Assembly (NCBI RefSeq): GCF_946479755.1
Contig: NZ_CAMLHC010000005.1
Coordinates: 62,001 to 126,000 of the forward strand
Source: an uncultured Chitinophaga sp.
GTDB lineage: Bacteria; Bacteroidota; Bacteroidia; Chitinophagales; Chitinophagaceae
Length of the DNA: 64,000 nucleotides
Reading direction: 5' to 3'
The notes below the pieces were generated by a model that did not search any database, had not been told where the DNA came from, and worked only from the letters and a program-made list of their open reading frames with translations. This document shows, one piece after another, positions 53,532 through 62,058 of this stretch; position 1 is the stretch's first letter; each line of letters begins with the position of its first letter. The position numbers were made by a program, and so were the translations under genes.

Positions 53532-54875
53532 CTATTTACTATAGTCAGCGTTTTGTGTCAGATTAGGATTAAGTGCGAACTCCCGGCTGGGAATAGGCAG
53601 CAGCACATGCGATGCTGGCTGACCGAACGACTGCAGCCAGTCGTTCATTTTACCGAAGCGTTGCAAATCGCTCCAGCGCAGCCTTTCGCCTACAAATTCA
53701 CGGCGGCGCTCCATCTCTATCTCCGCGAGGAAAGCGGCGGTATTGGCAAAATCGCCGTTGCTGCGCAGAGAGGCGTTCCTGGCGGCACGCAGCTGGTTAT
53801 ATGCCGTTACGTCCACCATCCCCTTGCGTGCAGTGGCTTCCGCCACGATCAGGAAAGCTTCGGCATAGCGGCAGATAGGATAAGAAGGAGTGGCTTCCTC
53901 CGGGAATTTGGTCACGAAATACACGGAGTCCAGGATGATACCGCCTTTGTTCTTCAGGAAAAAGGCGCGGCGTACGTCGCTGGCATCATAGGTTTTCAGC
54001 AGCATGCTGTCTACCCAGGTGTTGCCACTGCCCGCTCTGGGAGCGTCGCCATACTTACCCGGGCCGAAGATCTGTCCCAGGCCATATGTAGTACTCCCGC
54101 CGTTGGAAGTCTCATTGATACGATATAATGCTTCAGTACTGTTGGTACCCGATTGAAAGATATCGCCGAAGTTGGACTGGAGTGTCAACCGCCTGGAACT
54201 GATCACAGCATTGGCCATCGCCAGGGCATCGTCATGACGGCCCAGGTTGAGGTACAGTCTTGCCAGCAGCAGTTGCGCTGCCTGCCGGGAACCATTCAGC
54301 GACTTCCCTTTATAGTCAGGAAGTTTTGCTGCGGCGGTCTTCAGGTCTGCCTCAATCAGCTGCCTTACCTCACTAACGGCATTGCGTACCGGATGGCTCT
54401 TTGGATTCTCTCCTCCTTTGATGATGACCACATCGCCAAACATTTCTGTCAGCAACATATAGGAATAAGCACGCAGCAGATAAGCCTCACCGAGGTTGGA
54501 AGCGATCAGGCTGTCGCCTTCAGGCTGCTGTTCCCCGAAGCCAATGGCCATATTCACGTTGGCAATGCATTGATATGGTTGCTTATAGGCAGCGGTGAGT
54601 GTATTGTCCGTAGAAGGAACATTGTTCCCCTCGTAAGTCAGATTGGTAACAGACTGGAAGTCATCGCCCATAACATCCTGCAAAGCGAATAACCGGTACA
54701 GCGCGTTGTCAGTGAGTGCCAGTTTGGAGCCATTTATGACCAGTGGGAGGTTGGCGCGGTTGATCTGGTCGAAGGTGACCTGCGTATTGGGTTGTACGTC
54801 ATCCAGGTTTTTGCTGCACGATGCGAACAACAAACTACCGGCAGCGGCTATATGAAATATGTATTTCTTTTTCAT
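53532..54875 (-). CDS. SusD/RagB family outer-membrane lipoprotein
   Basis: Lipoprotein of 447 residues: lipobox SLLFASC at about 14-20, then the TPR-like SusD helical core (PYQCIANVNMAI; AYLLRAYSYMLLTEMFGDVV; QAAQLLLARLYLNLGRHDDA) and the C-terminal SusD block RRREFVGERLRWSDLQRFGK with LLPIPSREFALNPNLTQN. It covers the SusC channel and helps bind oligosaccharide or other polymer ligands. Follows the SusC gene with a gap of 11 bases. Confidence 0.95.
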   Translation of the reverse strand: MKKKYIFHIAAAGSLLFASCSKNLDDVQPNTQVTFDQINRANLPLVINGSKLALTDNALYRLFALQDVMGDDFQSVTNLTYEGNNVPSTDNTLTAAYKQPYQCIANVNMAIGFGEQQPEGDSLIASNLGEAYLLRAYSYMLLTEMFGDVVIIKGGENPKSHPVRNAVSEVRQLIEADLKTAAAKLPDYKGKSLNGSRQAAQLLLARLYLNLGRHDDALAMANAVISSRRLTLQSNFGDIFQSGTNSTEALYRINETSNGGSTTYGLGQIFGPGKYGDAPRAGSGNTWVDSMLLKTYDASDVRRAFFLKNKGGIILDSVYFVTKFPEEATPSYPICRYAEAFLIVAEATARKGMVDVTAYNQLRAARNASLRSNGDFANTAAFLAEIEMERRREFVGERLRWSDLQRFGKMNDWLQSFGQPASHVLLPIPSREFALNPNLTQNADYSK

Positions 54876-54886
54876 GAGCTCAACAA

Positions 54887-57800
54887 TTAAAAGGTCAGGT
54901 CAATACCGATAACAGCGGAACGCGGGTTCGGCAGGTTAGTGGAAACAATGCCGGTGTTGGATACTGCTTCCGGATCAAAGCCCTTGTAGGAAGTAATGGT
55001 CAGCAGGTTCTCCATAGACCCGTAAATGCGCACCTGGTTGATCTTTGCTTTTTGCAATATTTTGGCAGGCAGCACATAAGCCAGCGACACATTACGCAAA
55101 CGCAGGTACGAAGCATCGGTAATAAACTGGGTAGACGGCTTGCTGTTCCAGTCTGCCGTCTGACCGGCGCCATGCACGCCTGTCACCGCCCGGGGAATAT
55201 CCGTCACATCACCGGGCTTACGCCAGCGGTCTGCCAGGTTGCTGAACTTGTTGGGCATTACACTCGTGTAATCGAGGCTGTAGTTACGCAGCGTTTGTTC
55301 GTAATAGTCGTATACTTTGTTCCCTACTACGTAGGTAACCAGCGCGTCCAGCGTAAAACGTTTATACGTCAGCGTAACAGAGGTACCGCCGGTGAATCTG
55401 GGTAAGGCGATGGGAATAGAAACATAGTCGTTTGCATCCCAGCGGCCGTCTTTGTTACGGTCGGTATAGATCATATCACCGGTCTGCGGATCTACGCCCT
55501 GTGATTCAAACACCATCACGGAACCTACCGGTTGCCCAACTTTGGAGCGGGACTGCGGCCCGCCGAATACCAGCGCGCCAAAGGGTGCAGTAGAGTCTTT
55601 CATGGAAAGGATCTCGTTGCGGTTGATGTTCATATTGGTGCTCACCTTCCAGCCGAAGTCCCTGCCTGCACGACTGTTGATCGCCAGTTGCAGGTCTACG
55701 CCATAGTTGCGGATGCTACCGATATTGTCCGGCATGCTGGCAGCGCCGAATATCCAGGACACGTCGGTATTGCTCATCAGGCCATCGGTGGTTTTGTTAT
55801 AGTAGTCCGCTGTCAACGTTACCCGATTACCGAACAGGGCTACGTCCACGCCGGCATCCATTTGTTTGGTGCGCTCCCAGCGGATATCCGGGTTACCGAT
55901 AAGGGTATTCAGCATCAGTGCCTGGCCACCCATATAGGAGGTAGCTTTCAGGAGATTGCGGGCATCGAAATAACCCAGTGGCCGCATATTGCCGCTGATA
56001 CCGTAGCTGGCGCGGATTTTCAGCTGACTGACAGCCCGCTGGTCTGCCATGAATCCTTCGCGGGACAGGTCCCAGCCGGCGGAGATAGAAGGGAACCAGC
56101 TGTAGCGGTTGTCTTTCACCAGCTTGGAAGAGCCATCCCGGCGCAGCGACGCATTCAGCATATATTTACCGTCCCAGTCGATACCGGTGCGCAGAAACCA
56201 GGCATCAGAAATCTCGCGGTTGTTCACATTAAGGCTACCAATATTGGAAGTAGAACCGTAACCTGCAGCAGCACTGCCGCCAGTGACATTGTCAATTTGC
56301 GGGAAACCGTTCAGTTCATAGCCAAAGCTGTTCAGCTCATTGTTATAGTAGGTATAGCCTAAAGTTCCGTTAACACCCAGCTTCTTAAAGCGTTTATTAT
56401 AGGTGAAGTAGTTATCGAAATTATAGGAGAAGTTATCGGTGCCCAGCATTTTATACAGCCCCCCGGTGTTATAGGCAATGTAGCCGATAGGCAGCAGGAA
56501 ACTGTTGTTCAGGCCATTATATTTAGTCGCGTTAAAGGAAGAGCGGAAGGACAATTCCTTCAGCAGCTGCAGGTCTGCCGACAGGCTGCCCAGGTAGATA
56601 TTGACTTTGTTTTTATTGTTATTATCCATCATAGCGCCCAGCGGGTTGTTTTGTAAACCAGCGTAGTACCCGAGCCTGCCGTTAGGCTGATAGATCAGCT
56701 CATCCGGTGTGTCGGGGCGTACCGCAAATGCCGTTGCTATCGGGTTGGAGATGTCTTTGTTCACCGACTGAGTAAGGTTGATGTTGCCGTTTATTTTCAG
56801 CCAGTGGTTCAGCTGCTGGGTGACATCGAGGCGGCCGGTGTACCGCTCAAACCTGCCAAGGCCCATGGAGGCCACTTCAGCATAGCGGCCGAGGGACATA
56901 TAATAGCTGTTTTTCTCGCCACCACCGCTCATGCTGGCCTGCAGGTTGTTGACCGGTGCATTTTTATGTTTGATACGGTCCAGCCAGTCGATGCTGCGGT
57001 CGCCCATTTTCAGGCCTGCCAGCTGCCCCTGCAACACGGTCTTTTCATCCTGCAGTTGCTTGAGGCGGTTGGGTGGCGTAGTTCCCGGGTTGGCCAGGAT
57101 GGCGTCGATATCGCCGATACGGTTGTTACGGGAGTCATTAAAGGCGGAGGTATATTCGGCCGTGTTCATCATGCGGCGTTTGAACGGCACGTTATTGACC
57201 CCGGTATACATGTTTACATTGAGGGAAGGTTTGCTGTTGTTTTTTCCTTTTTTGGTGGTGATGATGATCACCCCGGTGGAGCCTCTGGCGCCGTAGATAG
57301 CGGCGGAAGCCGCATCTTTCAGCACTTCGATGGATTCGATGTCCTGCGGATTGATGCTGTTGATAGAGATGGTATTGCCATCTACTACCAGTCCATCGAT
57401 GACGATGAGCGGATTGGTAGCTGTTGCGCTGACGGACTGCGCGCCGCGGATCATGATGCTGGAAGCGTTGCCGGGCGTACCTTCCCGGGAAGCGACATAC
57501 ACGCCCGGTACGCGTCCCTGCAGTGCTTTCCCGAAATCGCTGACAACGTTTTTTTCCGCTGTCAGCTCGCTGGCTTTCACCGAAGCGATGGAGTTGGTCA
57601 CGTTGGATTTGGATTGTGTACCATACCCCACGACGACGGCATCTGTCAGTGAAATAGCTTTCATCTTCATGAAGATGGGTGTTGTTTTAATCAGGCTGGC
57701 CGCTACCATTACGTTTTCAAAACCGATGGAAGTGATCTGCAACTGTGCGTTGGCCGGCACTTTTAACTCAAATTCGCCTTTTTCATTAGTGGTGGCGCCG

Positions 57801-57943
57801 GTAGCGGCACCCACCACTTTGACGGTGGCTCCCGGAACAGGTTGCCGGGTGGTGGCGTCTTTTACCGTCCCTTTCAATACCTGTTGTGCATAGGCGGACA
57901 AACCGGACATGCATAAAAGGATAAATAAAACTGACTTTCTCAT
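54887..57943 (-). CDS. SusC/RagA family TonB-dependent receptor
   Basis: Outer-membrane receptor of 1018 residues. Signal peptide (MRKSVLFILLCMSGLSAYA), then a CarboxypepD_reg-like domain (LKGTVKDATTRQPVPGATVK), the TonB plug with AVVVGYGTQSKSNVTNSI, DIESIEVLKDAASAAIYGAR and VIIITTKKGK, and a long beta-barrel to the C-terminal IGIDLTF. It imports large ligands with TonB/ExbBD energy. First gene of the operon. The start at 57943 is chosen for the signal; an upstream ATG (58000) would precede it by 19 residues. No ECF/anti-sigma pair adjoins; a LytTR system does. Confidence 0.95.
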   Translation of the reverse strand: MRKSVLFILLCMSGLSAYAQQVLKGTVKDATTRQPVPGATVKVVGAATGATTNEKGEFELKVPANAQLQITSIGFENVMVAASLIKTTPIFMKMKAISLTDAVVVGYGTQSKSNVTNSIASVKASELTAEKNVVSDFGKALQGRVPGVYVASREGTPGNASSIMIRGAQSVSATATNPLIVIDGLVVDGNTISINSINPQDIESIEVLKDAASAAIYGARGSTGVIIITTKKGKNNSKPSLNVNMYTGVNNVPFKRRMMNTAEYTSAFNDSRNNRIGDIDAILANPGTTPPNRLKQLQDEKTVLQGQLAGLKMGDRSIDWLDRIKHKNAPVNNLQASMSGGGEKNSYYMSLGRYAEVASMGLGRFERYTGRLDVTQQLNHWLKINGNINLTQSVNKDISNPIATAFAVRPDTPDELIYQPNGRLGYYAGLQNNPLGAMMDNNNKNKVNIYLGSLSADLQLLKELSFRSSFNATKYNGLNNSFLLPIGYIAYNTGGLYKMLGTDNFSYNFDNYFTYNKRFKKLGVNGTLGYTYYNNELNSFGYELNGFPQIDNVTGGSAAAGYGSTSNIGSLNVNNREISDAWFLRTGIDWDGKYMLNASLRRDGSSKLVKDNRYSWFPSISAGWDLSREGFMADQRAVSQLKIRASYGISGNMRPLGYFDARNLLKATSYMGGQALMLNTLIGNPDIRWERTKQMDAGVDVALFGNRVTLTADYYNKTTDGLMSNTDVSWIFGAASMPDNIGSIRNYGVDLQLAINSRAGRDFGWKVSTNMNINRNEILSMKDSTAPFGALVFGGPQSRSKVGQPVGSVMVFESQGVDPQTGDMIYTDRNKDGRWDANDYVSIPIALPRFTGGTSVTLTYKRFTLDALVTYVVGNKVYDYYEQTLRNYSLDYTSVMPNKFSNLADRWRKPGDVTDIPRAVTGVHGAGQTADWNSKPSTQFITDASYLRLRNVSLAYVLPAKILQKAKINQVRIYGSMENLLTITSYKGFDPEAVSNTGIVSTNLPNPRSAVIGIDLTF

Positions 57944-58250
57944 ACAAGTGGTTGGTTGATGATGATGGTTGGTTACTGTCCCCGAACATTGTGTTGCCAA
58001 AATAGCGATCGTGTTGTTTTTTCTTCCGGATAATGGACATACCGGGAGCGTAAATGTATATTCCCTCCTTTTCCGGGGATGAACGCCCCTCCGGGCTTGA
58101 TAAGCGCTTTTCCGCCGGCAATAAGGATTTAGCAGGTATCATCCTGCCATTTAAAAGGACGAACCGGCCCTTTATAGGGACGAAAAAAATAAGCCGGACA
58201 GGATGCAGAAAACCGTGAGGCATGTACTATCTTCAACCCGCTGTTAACTT
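57944..58250. promoter_or_regulatory. Divergent control region with a 21-bp-spaced direct repeat
   Basis: This 307-base gap separates the SusC operon (minus) from the kinase operon (plus). GGACGAA occurs at 58157-58163 and again at 58178-58184, exactly 21 bases apart; extended to nine bases the copies are AAGGACGAA and AGGGACGAA. Known LytTR regulators bind pairs of short direct repeats spaced about two helical turns. This is therefore a candidate site for the regulator at 60249. No gene is supported here. Confidence 0.5.
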
Positions 58251-59192
58251 ATGCGCCACCGTAAACCATACCGTTACTTTACGCACCTGTTGGTGTGGAT
58301 GGCATTGGTACTGCTGTATGCCTATCCGTCGCTCAAGCTCAACTTTCATTCTGATTTCGGGCTGAAAAGAGTGCTGGTGCAGGATATGCTGTATGGGTTC
58401 ATCAACTTCCAGCTGTTTTTCCTGCTGGTGTTTGTGTGGTTACCGGCGCCGGTGCAGCAACGACGGCATCAGCAGGTGATCACGCGGAGCCTGCTGGCGG
58501 TAACGGGTTTTGCGCTGATAAAATATGCGATCGGGTGTATATTTCCTGACCAGGTATTGCTCAGGATGTATTCCATGGTAGGAAAGCCGCACATCTATTT
58601 TAGTTTCCCTAATTATTTCCTGATGGCCACCAAAACGGGGCTGGGCGTAGCATTGCTGGCCTACAGTTACCGGCTGCTGTTGCAGCGGCAGCAAACGGGG
58701 CCACAGGACCGGCTGCTGGCATCCACCGCAGAAGCGGCACGGGCACGCTATATAAGGATGCAGGAAAATTCGAGGCTGTTATTGCAGAACCTTCAACAAC
58801 TCACGCCTATTCTTGAAGATGCGCGTAAACGTGACCAGGAGGGCGTAAAAGCCATTCTCCTGCTGTCGGACCTGCTGCGTTACATGTTGTATGACAAAGC
58901 ACTGGAGAAAGAGACTGTCGGCCTTCCAAAAGAACTGCTCAATTTTGAAAGATATGTGGAGCTGCGCAACCTGTGTCACCACGAACAGCCGCTCGAGCTG
59001 TCTGTCACCGGGGATACGCAGCAAGGCACGCTGGCCGCTCTGCAGCTGCAGCAGACCACCGAAACCGCCCTGCAACAGCTACCTGCCAACGGCGCACCGG
59101 TAGTCATCCGGGTACAGGTACGACAGGATATGGTCACACTCAGCGTACGGGAACAGCATTATCAAATTAAACTCTATCCCGATCATGCCTGA
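58251..59192 (+). CDS. LytS-like protein without phosphoacceptor histidine (pseudo-kinase)
   Basis: Membrane protein of 313 residues with four hydrophobic helices in the first ~140 residues and a His_kinase-type C-terminal region. The conserved NPHFLFNSLN is replaced by ENSRLLLQNLQQL (172-184), so no histidine is available for phosphorylation. LSDLLRYMLYD (205-215) is still kinase-like, but the ATP-binding N box is changed to LQLQQTTETALQQL and the G boxes are absent. It overlaps the intact kinase gene by 8 bases and heads a three-gene operon. It may be a partner or regulatory subunit of the next kinase. Confidence 0.75.
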   Translation: MRHRKPYRYFTHLLVWMALVLLYAYPSLKLNFHSDFGLKRVLVQDMLYGFINFQLFFLLVFVWLPAPVQQRRHQQVITRSLLAVTGFALIKYAIGCIFPDQVLLRMYSMVGKPHIYFSFPNYFLMATKTGLGVALLAYSYRLLLQRQQTGPQDRLLASTAEAARARYIRMQENSRLLLQNLQQLTPILEDARKRDQEGVKAILLLSDLLRYMLYDKALEKETVGLPKELLNFERYVELRNLCHHEQPLELSVTGDTQQGTLAALQLQQTTETALQQLPANGAPVVIRVQVRQDMVTLSVREQHYQIKLYPDHA

Positions 59193-60243
59193 TGTACGTC
59201 GCTCTTTCCGGGAGTTTATCTGGATGCTGGCAGGCTGGCTGGTGTTGATTTACAGCGGCAACCTGATGACAGTGGTGCGTTTCAGTGACACCACCATCCG
59301 GCTGGTACATATCAACAGCGCCGCTTTAGGCCTGGTCAATTTCCTGCTCTTTTACAGCTGCTATCGATGGATAGCCATACCTGTAATGGAAAAGCGCCGT
59401 CCGTTGCTGGCAGGGTGGTTGTTGCTGATCATCCCTGCATTCACCTTGCTAAAATACGGCTTCATCCAGCTCTTTTTTGCGAAAGACATTTTATACAGGG
59501 GGCACCAGGTGGTCAACCACCAAAAAGTGGAAATATACACCTCGCTAGGGGATTACTTTGTGAGCGGGCTTTGGAGCACCCTCGTTATTGTGGTCGCCGC
59601 CTTTTCCTTTTGCCTGTTCCGTTTATGGCTGCAGGAAGAAAAGAAAAGAGCGATGCTCCAGCAGCAGCAGATGCAGGCAGAGTCCGGGTTTCTGAAGATG
59701 CAGCTCAACTCTCATTTTCTGATCAACAGCCTGAACAGCATTTATTCGCTCGCGCTGATGGGATCTCCGGAGGTGGTGAAAGCCAATAAAACGCTTACGC
59801 ACTTGCTGGCCTATATGGTAGATCAGCCTTCCGATATTGCGTACCGTGCGCCTATCCGCGACGAGATCAGCTACCTCCAGGATTTTGTGACGCTGCAACG
59901 GCTGCGTACCGGTTTTCATGAAGGCATTATCTTCCGCACACCGGAGGTGTTACCGGAGAAAAATATTGCGCCGCTGCTGCTGGTGCCTTTTGTAGAGAAC
60001 GCGTTCAAACATGGCGTCAGCAACCGCCCGGGCAAACCGGTCACCATTACGTTGTCGTGCAGCGAGCAGCGGTTGCTGTTCAGCGTACATAACTATGTGT
60101 CAGGCCAGCAGCGCGACAAGACTGGCGGCATCGGGCTGGACAACGTCCGTAAGCGGCTACAGCTCCTTTATCCCGGCCGGCATCAGCTGGACATCCGGGA
60201 CGATGGAGCAGAATATTTCAGTAACTTAGTGATCAATTGGTAA
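59185..60243 (+). CDS. LytS-type sensor histidine kinase
   Basis: Membrane kinase of 352 residues: four hydrophobic helices in residues 12-148, a coiled linker (EEKKRAMLQQQQMQAESG), the phosphoacceptor box LKMQLNSHFLINSLNSIY with H177 (serine where proline is usual), LLAYMVD, N box LLLVPFVENAFKHGV and G box TGGIGLDNVRKRLQLLY. It phosphorylates the LytTR regulator encoded 5 bases later. Overlaps the pseudo-kinase gene by 8 bases. Confidence 0.9.
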   Translation: MPDVRRSFREFIWMLAGWLVLIYSGNLMTVVRFSDTTIRLVHINSAALGLVNFLLFYSCYRWIAIPVMEKRRPLLAGWLLLIIPAFTLLKYGFIQLFFAKDILYRGHQVVNHQKVEIYTSLGDYFVSGLWSTLVIVVAAFSFCLFRLWLQEEKKRAMLQQQQMQAESGFLKMQLNSHFLINSLNSIYSLALMGSPEVVKANKTLTHLLAYMVDQPSDIAYRAPIRDEISYLQDFVTLQRLRTGFHEGIIFRTPEVLPEKNIAPLLLVPFVENAFKHGVSNRPGKPVTITLSCSEQRLLFSVHNYVSGQQRDKTGGIGLDNVRKRLQLLYPGRHQLDIRDDGAEYFSNLVINW

Positions 60244-60248
60244 AGGAT

Positions 60249-60944
60249 ATGGGTGTAAAGTGTATCGTGGTAGATGATGAGCCGCTGGCAGCGCAGGTAT
60301 TGGTATCATTTATTCATAAAACGCCGGACCTGCAGCTGGTAAAAGTGTTCCATAATCCAGTGGAGGCACTGGCCTTTGTGAAGCAGGAGAAAATCGACCT
60401 TATCTTCCTGGATATACAGATGCAGGAGCTCAGCGGCCTGGAACTTATGCAGCTGGCGCCTCCGGGCGTACAGGTGGTACTGGTGTCTGCTTATGATGAA
60501 TATGCGGTAGAAGGGTTTGACCGGGAAGCGATTGACTATCTGCTGAAACCCGTGTCTTTTGAGCGGTTTGCCAGGGCTGTGCAACGGGTACTGGCCCGCA
60601 GCACGGTCACCGTTTCACAGCCGGCCGGCACCGATTATATTTTTGTCCGTACAGACAAAAGGATCGTACGGGTAGATGTTAAAGACATCCTGTTTGTAGA
60701 AGCGCTCCGCAACTACGTGGCCATTCAGACGGTCAAACAAAAGATCCTCACGTTACAGAACCTGCGCAGTTTCGAAGAGATACTGGCGCCGTTCCGTTTT
60801 ATACGGGTGCACAAATCGTTTATCATCTCGCTGGATAAAATCGACAGCATCGAAAAACAACGCATCTTCACAGGTCCGCACTGTGTGCCTATTGGCGACG
60901 CTTATCTGAAACAGTTCATGGAAGCTATCAGCATGCCGCGATAG
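60249..60944 (+). CDS. LytTR-family response regulator
   Basis: Response regulator of 231 residues: receiver with D9/D10, phosphoacceptor D55 (LIFLDIQM) and LLKPVSFERF, then a LytTR domain (RIVRVDVKDILFVEALRNYV and FIRVHKSFIISLDKIDS). The start at 60249 (MGVKCIVV) is used; an upstream TTG would overlap the kinase stop. Probably controls the divergent SusC operon, where a paired direct repeat lies. Confidence 0.9.
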   Translation: MGVKCIVVDDEPLAAQVLVSFIHKTPDLQLVKVFHNPVEALAFVKQEKIDLIFLDIQMQELSGLELMQLAPPGVQVVLVSAYDEYAVEGFDREAIDYLLKPVSFERFARAVQRVLARSTVTVSQPAGTDYIFVRTDKRIVRVDVKDILFVEALRNYVAIQTVKQKILTLQNLRSFEEILAPFRFIRVHKSFIISLDKIDSIEKQRIFTGPHCVPIGDAYLKQFMEAISMPR

Positions 60945-60947
60945 CTT
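60922..60947. terminator. Possible hairpin over two convergent stop codons
   Basis: AAGCTATC (60922-60929) and GATAGCTT (60940-60947) form an 8-bp stem that includes both the regulator's TAG and most of the convergent PhnA gene's stop. Followed by AGTTCTGTTTT. Confidence 0.4.
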
Positions 60948-61527
60948 AGTTCTGTTTTCTCACGTATTTGGTCAGGATCACGATCAGCTGGCCTTCTATC
61001 TTACCTTCGATCTGCTCTTTGTTATCTTCCACGAGGCGGATATTTTTCACCACCGTGCCCATTTTAGCGTTCAGGGTAGAACCTTTTACATCGAGGGATT
61101 TGATCAGTGTTACGCTATCACCGTTTTGCAATACGTTGCCGTTGCAATCGCGATGAAGCTCTACAGCGTCGTCGTTGTCATGATCACCGGTAGCCTGCGC
61201 CCATGCCAGCGTTTCCTCATCCAGGTAAAGCATATCGAGGCTTTCCATGGCCCAGCTTTCTTTTTTCAGCCGGTGCAGCATACGCCAGGCCAGCACCTGG
61301 ATGCCCGGTACTTCGCTCCACATGGCGGTGGTGAGGCAGCTCCAATGGGTGCTGTCCAGTTCGGCCTTGCGGTCGATCTGGGCGCGGCAGGTGTCGCAGA
61401 TCAGCACGGTGCTGTCCGGACCGTCACCGGAACGGGGCGCTACATCATGCATGTTGAGTTTGTCTGTTGAGCCGCACAACTCACACTGGTTGCCGCTTCT
61501 TTGCTGTAATTGTTCTTCCAGTTTCAT
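60946..61527 (-). CDS. PhnA/YjdM-like zinc-ribbon domain protein
   Basis: Protein of 193 residues. N-terminal zinc ribbon with CELCGSTDKLNMHDVAP and LICDTCRAQID (two C-x2-C pairs), and a C-terminal PhnA/YjdM domain: CNGNVLQNGDSVTLIKSLDV, KGSTLNAKMGTVVKNIRLV and IEGKIEGQLIVILTKYV. The family is named after phosphonate genes but its activity is not established; no phn genes are nearby. The start at 61527 (MKLEEQ) fits the family. Confidence 0.85.
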   Translation of the reverse strand: MKLEEQLQQRSGNQCELCGSTDKLNMHDVAPRSGDGPDSTVLICDTCRAQIDRKAELDSTHWSCLTTAMWSEVPGIQVLAWRMLHRLKKESWAMESLDMLYLDEETLAWAQATGDHDNDDAVELHRDCNGNVLQNGDSVTLIKSLDVKGSTLNAKMGTVVKNIRLVEDNKEQIEGKIEGQLIVILTKYVRKQN

Positions 61528-61751
61528 GATTCGTTTACTAAAAAATCCGCGCAAAGATACTGTTTTTTTACGGGTACAGCCATTAAACGGACATTTAACC
61601 GGATACATGCTGTAAAATAACTCCCATTCTGTTCCCTGTTTCCCCTATCGGATGAGTAAGTGTTTCCGCATATTCGTTTCCGCAACAGCCTATCTGCGCC
61701 TACTGGCATCATGGCGTAGTCTTTGGACTTTATGCTTTAAAAATCACGCTT

Positions 61752-62012
61752 ATGTTATTTCCATCACCATCATCAACCATCCGGCGGAAACGTCCGTCAT
61801 TTCTACCAAGTGCAGCATCTCACAGGGTGCCCGTGGCCGTTGCCCGGGAACCGGAAGACACTCCCGACGAAGAGGAAAATGAAACCGTGGAAGACCCCGA
61901 TCCTGTACTGGACGAAAATGACCTGGAAGAAAACAGTCTCTCCGATGAGGAGGCCGACAACATTGAATGGGAACCTGAAGAAGAACAAGAGGGAAGTTCA
62001 GGAAATGCCTGA
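61752..62012 (+). CDS. Small acidic protein, hypothetical
   Basis: Possible protein of 86 residues: a basic N-terminal third (STIRRKRPSFLPS) followed by a highly acidic tail in which about half the residues are Asp or Glu (TPDEEENETVEDPDPVLDEN and further). No known family. It ends 46 bases before the carbamoyltransferase gene. Overlapping frames are open here as well, so its reality is uncertain; the strongly biased acidic composition argues for a real product. Confidence 0.5.
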   Translation: MLFPSPSSTIRRKRPSFLPSAASHRVPVAVAREPEDTPDEEENETVEDPDPVLDENDLEENSLSDEEADNIEWEPEEEQEGSSGNA

Positions 62013-62058
62013 ACTACTGCTACTAACCCGTTAGATTCATTGACTAATCATCCATCTT

